NCBI GenBank assembly: GCA_027067385.1 | Contig: JAMOVV010000050.1 | Location: 1-50,321 of the forward strand | Direction of reading: 5' to 3' | Source: Desulfarculaceae bacterium | GTDB taxonomy: Bacteria; Desulfobacterota; Desulfarculia; Desulfarculales; Desulfarculaceae | Length of the DNA stretch: 50,321 bases | Part shown: positions 17,770 to 26,361 of the stretch, in pieces | Position numbering within the stretch: the first letter of the stretch is position 1 | Layout of the letters: every line of letters starts with the position of its first letter | Notes under the pieces: generated by a model | Told to the model about the DNA's origin: nothing | The model's database searches: none | The model's input: only the letters and a program-made list of their open reading frames with translations | Program-made: the position numbers and the translations under genes

Positions 17770-20700
17770 GAGAGCACTCCTTGCAGCAGGGCCTCCACCC
17801 CGCCTAGTATCTGGTCGTCGCTGAAGCCCTGCAGCTCGATGGCCTTGGCCGGACACTCGGCGGCGCAGACTCCGCAGCCCAGACACTTGTCCGGGTCGAT
17901 CTCGCTGTAGCCGTCGGCGTTGATGAAGGGCACCCCCACCGGACAGGCCCGCACGCACACCAGGCAGGCGGCGCAGAGCTCGGCCTTGACCTTGGCCACC
18001 GAGCCGCTGACGCTGAGGCTCTCCTGGGCCAGCAGGGTGAGCGCCCGGCCGGCGGCGGCCAGGCCCTGGGTGCGGGCCTCGTCCAGGGACTTGGGCGACA
18101 GCAGGGAACCGGCGGCGAAGATGCCCGGGGCCGGGGTGTCCACCGGCCGGACCTTGACGTGCTCCTCCAGCAGGAATCCACCCTCGCCCTGTTGCAGGTG
18201 GAATATCTCGGCCAACTCCTCGGTGGCCTCCTCGTCCACCACCTGCGGAGTGGAGAGCACCAGGGCGCTGGGCTCTACCCGCAGGGGGCGATCCAGCACC
18301 TTGTCGGTGAAGGTGACCGTGAGCTGTTCCCCGTTTAAAGCCACCTGGGGCGGATCGTCGGGGCTGTAGCGCACAAAGAGCACCCCTTGCTCGCGGGCCT
18401 GGCGGTAGAGGTCTTCGGCCCGGTAGGGCATGCGCATGTCGCGGTAGAGCACGATCACCTGGGCGTCGGGCCGCAGCTCCTTGAGCCACAGGGCGTTTTT
18501 CACCGCGCTGCGGCAGCAGATGCGGCCGCAGGCCGGGTTGGCCTGGTTGCGCGAACCCACGCACTGGATCATCACCACGGTGTCGAGCTTGTCGTCGGCG
18601 CCGTCGCCGGCGGCCAGTAGGTCGCCCAGCTCCAGTTGGGTCATCACCCGGGGGTCCCGGCCGTAGAAGAATTCATCGGGCCGGTACTCCTTGCCGCCGG
18701 CGGCCAGGATGGTCACTCCGTGCTCGATCTCCTGGAAATACATGCCCGGGCCGGACTGCACCGAGGTGGTGAAGGCGCCCACCGTGCCGCGGTGTTCCAC
18801 CACCAGGGCGTCGGTGATCACCTGGATGCCTTCATGGTCGGTAACCCGCTGAACCATGTCGTCCAGGAAGGGAGCCACCGGCTGGCCGTCCAGGGTGCGT
18901 TGGGTCTTGCGGGCCAGGCCGCCCAGTTGGGGGGCGCGCTCCACCAGGTATACCTTCTGCCCCTGGTCGGCCAGGGCCAGGGCGGCGCTCATGCCGGCCA
19001 CCCCGCCGCCCACCACCAGGGCGTCGTGGTTGATGCGGCGGCGGTGCTGGCCGATGGGCGTGGCCGCCAGGACCTCGCCCAGGGCGATCTTGATCAGGTC
19101 CACCGCCTTGGCCGTGGCCGCGGCCGGGTCGTCGGCGTGCACCAGGGCCACCTGGTCGCGGATATTGGCCAACGACACCATGGCCCGGTTGAGCCCGGCC
19201 CGGCGCACCGTCTCGGCAAAGAGCCGGCCGTGGGTGCGGGGGCTGTAGCCGGCCACCACCACCCGGTTCAACTCGTGCTCGCCGATGGCGCGTACCAGGT
19301 TGTCCAGGCCGCCGCTGCCCGCGGACAGCTCCAACTCGGCCACGTGGACCACCGAGGGTAAAAAGCGCACCGCCTCACTCACCTGGTCCAGGTCCACCAC
19401 CGAGCGCACGTTGCGTCCCCAGTCGGCGAAGAAAATCCCCACCCGGGGCTCCTGGCCGCTGGTGTCGCGCTCCGGCGGCAGGTCCTCGTCGGCGGCCAAC
19501 ACCCGGGGACGGGCCAGGTCCCCGCTGGCCAGGCAGGCGGCGGCCGAGCCCAGCACGATGGAGTCGGGGATGTCGCGGGGGCCCAGGGCCATGCCGCAGG
19601 CGTAGACGCCCGGGCGGCTGGTGGCCACCGGCCGGAAATCATCGCTGGCCACAAAGCGGTATTGGTCCAGCTCCACCCCCAGCACCTGGGCCAGGGCCGG
19701 GGCGTCGGCCGGGGCGCAGAAGCCGGTGGCCAAAACCACCAGGTCCAGGTGGGCCTCGGTCTGCTGGCCGGCGTCGTCCACGTAGGACAACAGCAGGTCG
19801 CCGGTGGCCTCGTCGCGGGTCACGGTGTGGGGGCGGCAGCGGATGAACTGCACTCCGGACTGGCTCTTAACCCGCTGGTAATATTGCTCGTAGTCCTTGC
19901 CCATGGGCCGCATGTCCATGAAGAATATGGTGGCCTCCAGGTCCTGGGCAAAGTGCTCGGTGGCCCACACCGCCTCCTTCATGGCGAACATGCAGCACAC
20001 CGACGAGCAGTAGGGGTTGCCCGGCTCCTGCATGGTGCGGCTGCCGGCGCACTGGATCCAGCCGATGCGCTGGGGCCGCTTGCCGTCGCTGGGGCGCACG
20101 AACTCGCCGGCGCTGGGACCGGCCGGCGACATAATGCGCTCCAGCTCCAGGCTGGTGATCACGTCGTCGAACACGCCGTAGCCGTAGGATTCGGCCAGGG
20201 CCGAGGCGTCAAACATCTCGGCCCCGGTGGCCAGGATCACCGATCCCACCTCCACGGACGTGGACTGGACCGCCTGGTCCAGGACGATGGCGTCGGGCTC
20301 GCAGACCTCCAGGCACTTGCCGCAGTCGGTGCACTTGTCCCGGTCGATGGAAAAGGCGGTGGGCACCGCCTGGGGATAGCGCATGCAGGTGGGCGACTGG
20401 TGGTCCAGGCCGGGGGTGAAGATCACCGCGCCCTCGTCGCAGGCCTCCAGGCAGGCGCCGCAGGCGCTGCAACGGGTGATGTCGATGTAGCGCGGGGTGG
20501 TCTCCAAGAGGGCGGTGAAGGCGCCGGGCTCGCCCGCGAGCTTGGTGATGGTGGTCAGCGGCAGCACCTGGATGTCCAGGGCCTCGGCGCTGGGGACCGA
20601 TTCGGGCCGCAGGTAGCAGATCTGGCAGTCGTTGGTGGGGAACTGCCGGTCCAGCAGGGGAACGAAGCCGCCCAAGGCCGGCGCTTTGTCGATCACGTAT

Positions 20701-20819
20701 ACCCGGCGGCCGGCCTCGGCCAGGTCCAGGGAGGCCTTTATGCCGGCGATGCCGCCGCCGATGACCAGCACCGAGTTGGCGGGCTGGGAGCTATGGTTGT
20801 CGGCCATGGGAATTCTCAC
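17766..20819 (-). CDS. hdrA: Double HdrA-like FAD/4Fe-4S oxidoreductase (QmoA-like half fused to HdrA-like half)
   Basis: Two GGGIAG/GGGVAG FAD motifs (VLVIGGGIAGIKASLDLAEAG; ALVVGGGVAGMSAALALADQG), four CxxCxxC-type ferredoxin motifs, HdrA-type middle domain (NRVVVAGYSPRTHGRLFAETVRRAGLNRAMVSLANIRDQVALVH); start GTG 20819 or ATG 20807. Confidence 0.9.
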   Translation of the reverse strand: MRIPMADNHSSQPANSVLVIGGGIAGIKASLDLAEAGRRVYVIDKAPALGGFVPLLDRQFPTNDCQICYLRPESVPSAEALDIQVLPLTTITKLAGEPGAFTALLETTPRYIDITRCSACGACLEACDEGAVIFTPGLDHQSPTCMRYPQAVPTAFSIDRDKCTDCGKCLEVCEPDAIVLDQAVQSTSVEVGSVILATGAEMFDASALAESYGYGVFDDVITSLELERIMSPAGPSAGEFVRPSDGKRPQRIGWIQCAGSRTMQEPGNPYCSSVCCMFAMKEAVWATEHFAQDLEATIFFMDMRPMGKDYEQYYQRVKSQSGVQFIRCRPHTVTRDEATGDLLLSYVDDAGQQTEAHLDLVVLATGFCAPADAPALAQVLGVELDQYRFVASDDFRPVATSRPGVYACGMALGPRDIPDSIVLGSAAACLASGDLARPRVLAADEDLPPERDTSGQEPRVGIFFADWGRNVRSVVDLDQVSEAVRFLPSVVHVAELELSAGSGGLDNLVRAIGEHELNRVVVAGYSPRTHGRLFAETVRRAGLNRAMVSLANIRDQVALVHADDPAAATAKAVDLIKIALGEVLAATPIGQHRRRINHDALVVGGGVAGMSAALALADQGQKVYLVERAPQLGGLARKTQRTLDGQPVAPFLDDMVQRVTDHEGIQVITDALVVEHRGTVGAFTTSVQSGPGMYFQEIEHGVTILAAGGKEYRPDEFFYGRDPRVMTQLELGDLLAAGDGADDKLDTVVMIQCVGSRNQANPACGRICCRSAVKNALWLKELRPDAQVIVLYRDMRMPYRAEDLYRQAREQGVLFVRYSPDDPPQVALNGEQLTVTFTDKVLDRPLRVEPSALVLSTPQVVDEEATEELAEIFHLQQGEGGFLLEEHVKVRPVDTPAPGIFAAGSLLSPKSLDEARTQGLAAAGRALTLLAQESLSVSGSVAKVKAELCAACLVCVRACPVGVPFINADGYSEIDPDKCLGCGVCAAECPAKAIELQGFSDDQILGGVEALLQGVLS

Positions 20820-20848
20820 TTAAATAATAGAGTTCAAGGGCCGCATAA

Positions 20849-21721
20849 TTACTTCTGAAGCGCATCGAGAATATCGGGCAGGCGCTTTTCCCAGCCGGTG
20901 GTAACCAGCAGGGCGCCGCCGCACAACGGCCGCAAGCCGTCGACCGTCTCGGCCGCGATCTTGACGCACTCGTCGGGCCGGTTGCTGGCCTGGCGGATGC
21001 GCGCGATGGTCTCTTCCCTGATGTTCATGCCCGGCAGGTTCTGGTTGATGTAGCGGGCCATGCCCACGCTCTTGAGCAGCAGCACCGAGGCGATCACCGG
21101 CGCTCCGAGATCACCGGCCTTTTGCATGAAGGCCCCGAAGTCGTCCAGGGCAAATACCGGCGGAGCCACCAGGAAGGCCGCACCGCTATCCACCGCCGCC
21201 TTGGCCTCGCCGATGCGCACCTGGGCCTCGGCCTGGTCGGCCCAGGGCTCGATGCGCGCCCCGGCGCAGAACTTGGGCGCGCCCTTGAGTTCCATGCCGG
21301 CCAGGTCCTTGCCCTGGCCCAGGCTCTGGGCCGCCTCCAGGAATTGGGCCGGCGTGAGATCGCCCACCGCCTTGGCCTCCAGGTGGTCGCCCATCTCGAT
21401 GGGCTCACCGGCCACGGCCATGACGTTGGCCACACCCAGCACGTGGGCGGCCAGGAGGTCACCTTGCAGGGCCAGGCGGTTGCGGTCGCGGCAGGAGAAC
21501 TGCACGATGGGATCGAGCCCCTGCTGCTTGAGCGTCACCGCCCCGCCCAGGGCCGAAAGACGCATTACCGCGTGGCTCAAGTCCGGGACCAAGACCGCGT
21601 CCACCCGCCCCTTGATGTGGTTGGCGTTGGCCACGAAGCCGGAGAGGTCCACCCCCTTGGGGGTCTCCATCTCGGCGATGAGGATAAAGTCCTTGCTACC
21701 TAGGGTGTCTGCGAAGCCCAT
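20849..21721 (-). CDS. Divergent MetF-like (methylenetetrahydrofolate reductase family) protein
   Basis: FILIAEMETPKGVDLSGF, FSCRDRNRLALQGDLLAAHVLGVANVMAVAGEP, KSVGMARYINQNLPGMNI; ATG 21721 preceded by GGAAGG. Confidence 0.85.
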   Translation of the reverse strand: MGFADTLGSKDFILIAEMETPKGVDLSGFVANANHIKGRVDAVLVPDLSHAVMRLSALGGAVTLKQQGLDPIVQFSCRDRNRLALQGDLLAAHVLGVANVMAVAGEPIEMGDHLEAKAVGDLTPAQFLEAAQSLGQGKDLAGMELKGAPKFCAGARIEPWADQAEAQVRIGEAKAAVDSGAAFLVAPPVFALDDFGAFMQKAGDLGAPVIASVLLLKSVGMARYINQNLPGMNIREETIARIRQASNRPDECVKIAAETVDGLRPLCGGALLVTTGWEKRLPDILDALQK

Positions 21722-22077
21722 CAGTAATCCTTCCCTTGAGGCCGCGTTTGTCGGTATCGGCCGTGGCCGCCGGCCCCGAAAACAGGCCGTGGCGCCGCCA
21801 AGGTCGAACACCCAGGGCCCTACTAGGAAAATATTCAAAGTTTCCAGGGGTTAGGGGCCAAACTCCCTCCCCCTCGATTTTTGCACGGGTAAATTGATAA
21901 CTCTATTTGTGCAAACACGCAAGCGGTTTTGTGATTATTTTAACAAATGATGACTAAGGCCATTACACCTATATAAGTTATCGGAATTATGGAAAACTCG
22001 CGTTCGCTTCTTGCCGGGCGGGTGACATGGTATGCTAATCCAGGTACCTGGGCGTTTTTTTAATCGGGAGACAGAAC

Positions 22078-23136
22078 ATGGTCCTGATTTTGGCAGGGGT
22101 GGTGACGCTGGCCGTTTTAATCTCGGCGGGTTGTTCGCTTTTGGAATCGGTGCTGTATTCCACGCGGCGCATAACCTTGCAGGCCGGACTCCAGCAAGGC
22201 GACCGCATGGCGGTGATGATGCAGCGGCTCAAGGCCGACGTGGACGGCCCCCTGTCGGCCATCTTGATCCTCAACACGGTGGCCAACACCGCCGGTGCGG
22301 CGGTGGCCGGTTGGGCCGCCGGCCAGGTGTGGGGGGCCGGTTCGCTGTGGATATTTTCCCTGGCCTTCACCCTGGCCATCCTGCTTTTTTCCGAGATCAT
22401 ACCCAAGACGGTGGGGGCGGTGTATTGGCGCGCGCTGTGGCGGGGCACCGTGTATCCCCTACAGGCCATGGTGTGGTTGCTCTATCCCCTGATTGTCCTC
22501 ACCCGGGCGGTGACCCGTCTCATCACCGGGCGTCAGGGTCCCGGCGGCCGAGTGAGCGAAGACGAGATTCTGGCCGCGGTCCAACTGGGCGAGCAGGGCG
22601 GCGAGATCAGCGAGATGGAGCATCGGCTCATTCGCAACATCATCAACCTGGAGGAGGTTCGGGCCGCTGACATCATGACCCCGCGCACGGTCTTGCTGGC
22701 GGTGGACGGCCGGCTCACGGTGGGCCAGGTGGGGCGCGAGGCCGCCCGGTGGCCCTTCAGCCGGGTGCCGGTATACCAAGGCCGTCTGGACCAAGTAGTG
22801 GGCTATGTGCTGCGCTACGAGGTGATGGAACGCGCCCTGGACCCGGACCACGGTGACACCCGCTTGTCCGAACTGGCCAAGCCCTTGCACTTCGTTCCCG
22901 GCTCGGCCAACGCCCTTAATCTGCTCAGCTCCTTTTTGCGCCGCGGCCAACACATGTTCATGGTGGTCGACGAGTACGGCGGGATCATGGGGGTGGTGAC
23001 CTTGGAGGACGTGTTGGAGAGCCTGGTGGGCTCGGAGATCGTGGACGAGTCGGACCAGATCGTGGACTTGCAGGAGTTGGCCCGGCTGCGGGGAAGGGCC
23101 AAGCTGGCTTCGGAGCTGGAGGATTCAGATGAGTGA
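22078..23136 (+). CDS. CNNM (DUF21) transmembrane / CBS domain protein (HlyC/CorC-related)
   Basis: N-terminal membrane domain (SLLESVLYSTRRITLQ, FSEIIPKTVGAVYW), CBS pair (VRAADIMTPRTVLLAVDG, FMVVDEYGGIMGVVTLEDVLESLVGSEIVDESD). Confidence 0.93.
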   Translation: MVLILAGVVTLAVLISAGCSLLESVLYSTRRITLQAGLQQGDRMAVMMQRLKADVDGPLSAILILNTVANTAGAAVAGWAAGQVWGAGSLWIFSLAFTLAILLFSEIIPKTVGAVYWRALWRGTVYPLQAMVWLLYPLIVLTRAVTRLITGRQGPGGRVSEDEILAAVQLGEQGGEISEMEHRLIRNIINLEEVRAADIMTPRTVLLAVDGRLTVGQVGREAARWPFSRVPVYQGRLDQVVGYVLRYEVMERALDPDHGDTRLSELAKPLHFVPGSANALNLLSSFLRRGQHMFMVVDEYGGIMGVVTLEDVLESLVGSEIVDESDQIVDLQELARLRGRAKLASELEDSDE

Positions 23137-24496
23137 TCGTGACTTTGACCTGTTGGTGCTTGGCGGCGGGGGCAGCGCGGGGTTCACCGCGGCCACCACG
23201 GCCATGAAGACCGGGGCCCGGGTGGGTATGGTGGAGGCGGTGCGCCTGGGCGGGCTGTGCATTCTGGCCGGGTGCATGCCTTCCAAGACCCTGCTGCACG
23301 AGGCGGCCCAGCGCCGGGCTGCCGGTCGGGCTAACCCGGCTGGACACGCCGAGGTGTTGGCCCGCAAGCGCGAGGTGGTGGGCTACCTGGCCGGCAGCCG
23401 CGAGCGGGCGGTGGCGGCCAAGCAGCAAAAGGGTCTCGAGGTGATCATGGGGCGCGCCGCCTTTGTGGACCCCCACGCGGTGGAGGTCGACGGCCGGCGG
23501 ATCACGGCCGACAAGTTCATGGTGGCCACCGGCAGCAACGAGATCATCCCGCCGGTGGAGGGCCTGGCCGAGACCGGGTTCATCACCAGCGGCGATTTCC
23601 TGGACCTGGGGTCTCTGCCCGGGTCCCTGGTGGTGCTCGGCGGCGGGGCCATCGCCCTGGAGCTGGCCCAATACGCGGTGCGCATGGGGGTGCAAACCAC
23701 CCTGGTGCAACGCAGCGACCACGTGCTGAGCAAGGAAGACCCGCGGGTGGGCCAGTTGATCGCCGAGGCCCTGGCCGAAGAAGGCCTACGGGTGCTCACC
23801 GGCACCAAGCTCATCCGGGTGGTCTCCGAGGGCGGGGCCAAGCAGGTGGTGCTGGAGCACGCGGGCGCGGAGGTGAGTGTTAGCGCCGAGGAGATACTGG
23901 TGGCCCTGGGACGGCGGCCCCACAGCCAGGGGTTGAACCTGGAGGCGGCCGGGGTGGCCACCGAGCGCGGCGCGGTGCGGGTGAACCGCTACATGCAGAC
24001 CAGCGCGGAGCACATCTTCGCCGGCGGCGATGTCACCGGGGTGAGCATGATCGTCAACCTGGCCATCGTGCAGGGCAAGACCGCGGGCTACAACGCCACC
24101 CATGCCCAGATGCGCGAGGTGGACGACGCGGTGGTGCCGCGCGCCGTGTTCACCGATCCCCAGTTCGCCCGGGTGGGGCTCAACGCGGCCGAGGCGGCCG
24201 CCGCGGGCATAGCGTGCGTGGAGGCCGAGTTCAACCTCGGTTCCATGGGGGTGGCGCGCACCTACCCCGAGCCCATACGGGGCTTTATCACCATGCGGGC
24301 GGCGGTGGACGACGGCCGCTTGGTGGGGGCCGAGCTGGTGGCGCCCGAGGCCAGCCTGATGATCCATGACGTGGCCGTGGCCATGCGCCTGGGGGCCGGG
24401 CCCGGGGCCATCGCCGATGTGCCCTACATCCATCCCTGCCTGGCCGAGGCGACCAACTTTTGCGCCGAGCGGCTGGTGCGCAAGCTGGGGCGATAA
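23129..24496 (+). CDS. FAD-dependent pyridine nucleotide-disulfide oxidoreductase (dihydrolipoamide dehydrogenase/mercuric reductase-like)
   Basis: GGLCILAGCMPSKTLLHEAA redox CxxxxC, VVLGGGAIALELAQYAVRMG, HIFAGGDVTG, HPCLAEA C-terminal motif; overlaps upstream gene by 8 nt. Confidence 0.92.
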   Translation: MSDRDFDLLVLGGGGSAGFTAATTAMKTGARVGMVEAVRLGGLCILAGCMPSKTLLHEAAQRRAAGRANPAGHAEVLARKREVVGYLAGSRERAVAAKQQKGLEVIMGRAAFVDPHAVEVDGRRITADKFMVATGSNEIIPPVEGLAETGFITSGDFLDLGSLPGSLVVLGGGAIALELAQYAVRMGVQTTLVQRSDHVLSKEDPRVGQLIAEALAEEGLRVLTGTKLIRVVSEGGAKQVVLEHAGAEVSVSAEEILVALGRRPHSQGLNLEAAGVATERGAVRVNRYMQTSAEHIFAGGDVTGVSMIVNLAIVQGKTAGYNATHAQMREVDDAVVPRAVFTDPQFARVGLNAAEAAAAGIACVEAEFNLGSMGVARTYPEPIRGFITMRAAVDDGRLVGAELVAPEASLMIHDVAVAMRLGAGPGAIADVPYIHPCLAEATNFCAERLVRKLGR

Positions 24497-24520
24497 CCCG
24501 GCTGGCGTGGCGCCGGCATG

Positions 24521-24672
24521 GTCGGCGTTGGTTCTTTAGCCTGCGGTACGGCCCCTATGGCTACCGTGGCTCACGGCGCTGTAACGTTGAACCTGGGTGG
24601 TCGGTGGCAATCGAAGGCCGACGTTGGCCCTTTAGCCTGCGGCACGGCCCCTATGCCTACCGTGGCTCACGG
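24521..24672. repeat. Two-copy imperfect direct repeat (56 nt units at 24521-24576 and 24617-24672)
   Basis: Units align without gaps with 6 mismatches; period 96 nt; each ends in ACCGTG-GCT-CACGG hairpin-capable sequence. Confidence 0.9.
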
Positions 24673-25367
24673 TGGGGGTCGATGCCCATGGCCACCAGGC
24701 GGTTGGTGGCCTCCTTGGCGGCCGCGCCGTCGGGCGAGGCCTTGAGCAGTTCGCGGTAGGTGGCGATGGCCGCTTTCTTATCGCCGGCGGCCTCGAGCAC
24801 CAGCCCCAGGTCCAGCTTGAGCAGTATGGCGGTCTGGGGACCGGCCGCCTCGATGGCGCGGCGTATGGCCTGGGCCGCTTGGGGGTATTTCTTTTGGGCC
24901 GCCAGGCTCTGGCCGAGCCCGCGCAGGGCCAGGGGGAGCAGTTGGGCGGGGGTGCCGGGGTCTTCGGCCAGCTCCGCGAAGTTTAACTCGGCCTCGGCGT
25001 ACTGGCCGGTGGAGTATTGCAGTCCGGCCAGGGCCAGGCGGGCCTGCATGCCCGAGGGCGTGGCCCCGTATTTTTCGACCACCTGGGCCAGGCCTTGCAT
25101 CGCGCCGGCCATCTCTTGTTTACTGGCCTGACCCAACACGGCCCGTTGATACATGGGGAATACCTGGGCCAGGGCATTGGCTCCCTGGGCCGTGCGGTAC
25201 CTGAGATAGGCCTGGATGCCCAGGGCGCAGACCACGGCCAGCACCAGGGCCGAGACCACGATGATGAGGGTACGCATGTTGGCGCGGGCCCACTGGATGG
25301 CCTTGTCGCTGAGAGTTAAGAATTCGTCGGGTTTTTTCAGAAGTTTTTTTCGGTCCACCTTGGCCAT
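24657..25367 (-). CDS. Membrane-anchored TPR protein (YfgM-like)
   Basis: One N-terminal TM segment (TLIIVVSALVLAVVCALGIQAYL) then TPR-like helices; last codons lie inside the downstream direct repeat. Confidence 0.75.
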   Translation of the reverse strand: MAKVDRKKLLKKPDEFLTLSDKAIQWARANMRTLIIVVSALVLAVVCALGIQAYLRYRTAQGANALAQVFPMYQRAVLGQASKQEMAGAMQGLAQVVEKYGATPSGMQARLALAGLQYSTGQYAEAELNFAELAEDPGTPAQLLPLALRGLGQSLAAQKKYPQAAQAIRRAIEAAGPQTAILLKLDLGLVLEAAGDKKAAIATYRELLKASPDGAAAKEATNRLVAMGIDPHREPR

Positions 25368-25398
25368 GTAAGTTCACCTTTGCCAACGGGTCGCATTG

Positions 25399-26361
25399 CT
25401 AGCCAGGGGAAACGCCGGCCTCCTTGGCCAGGGCCGCCGCCCCCATGGTGGCGGCCAGGTCCCCCAGTTCTCCTAGTTTGACGCGCAGCCTGCCCGGGTC
25501 GATGATGTGCAGGCGCTGCTTGATTTCTTGTTGGGCGGCCGCTTCCATCAGTCCCCAGGCGGCCGCCACCCCGCCGCCCATGATCATGAGTCCCACCCCG
25601 GTGATCATGGCCACCGCCACCATGGCCCGGCCCAGGGCGCGGCCGGCGCGGTGGAACAACTCCCGGGCCAACTCGTCGCCGTCGCGGGCGGCGGCGGCCA
25701 TGGCTTTGACGTCGTCGTCGGGCTCCAGCCGGCTGGTTCGGCCGGCCTGCAGGGCCTCTTGCAGCATGCCCTTTAACCCGGTGGCCGAGCTGTAGGCCTC
25801 CAGGCAGCCCTGGGCCCCGCAGCCGCAGCGGCGGCCCTGGGGCTCCACCATGACGTGGCCCACCTCGCCGCCGGTGCCCAGGGGGCCGGACACCAAGCGG
25901 CCGCCGACGATGAGCCCACCGCCCACCCCGGTACCCAGGGTGAAGCACATCAGGTCCCGCCGGCCGCGGCCGGCCCCGAAGCGGTACTCGCCCCAGGCGT
26001 AAAGGTCGGCGTCGTTGCCCAGGACCACCGGCAGGCCGGTGGCCACGGTGAGCCGCTTGACCATGGCGATATCACGCCAGCCCGGCAGGTTGGGGGAGTA
26101 GACCACCACCCCGCGCCGGGGGTCGATCACCCCGGCGCAGGCCACGCCGATGCCCCTGGCGCCGAGTTGCCGCTCTTGGGCCTCGGCGATCAACTCGCGG
26201 GCGGCCGAGCCCAGGCGGCCCAGGACCGCGTCGGGGCCCTGGGCGGCCCGGGTGCTCATCACCCGGCGGGCCCGCACCCGGCCGCGGGCGTCGATGAGCG
26301 CCAGGCGGCAGTTGGTGCCGCCCAGGTCGATCCCCAGCCAGGCCGCCGCGCCCATGTTCAA
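25399..26361 (-). CDS. ROK family kinase (glucokinase-like)
   Basis: LGIDLGGTNCRLALID, VLGNDADLYAWGEYRFGAGRGRRDLMCFTLGTGVGGGLIV, EVGHVMVEPQGRRCGCGAQGCLEAYSS zinc motif. Confidence 0.93.
   Translation of the reverse strand: MNMGAAAWLGIDLGGTNCRLALIDARGRVRARRVMSTRAAQGPDAVLGRLGSAARELIAEAQERQLGARGIGVACAGVIDPRRGVVVYSPNLPGWRDIAMVKRLTVATGLPVVLGNDADLYAWGEYRFGAGRGRRDLMCFTLGTGVGGGLIVGGRLVSGPLGTGGEVGHVMVEPQGRRCGCGAQGCLEAYSSATGLKGMLQEALQAGRTSRLEPDDDVKAMAAAARDGDELARELFHRAGRALGRAMVAVAMITGVGLMIMGGGVAAAWGLMEAAAQQEIKQRLHIIDPGRLRVKLGELGDLAATMGAAALAKEAGVSPG

Noticed and set aside
24460-24759. 99 aa + strand ORF with repeated peptide RRWxFSLRxGPYxYRGSR
   Set aside because: Explained by the 56 nt direct repeat; copy differences are mostly non-synonymous in this frame and it overlaps the lpd-like and TPR genes.
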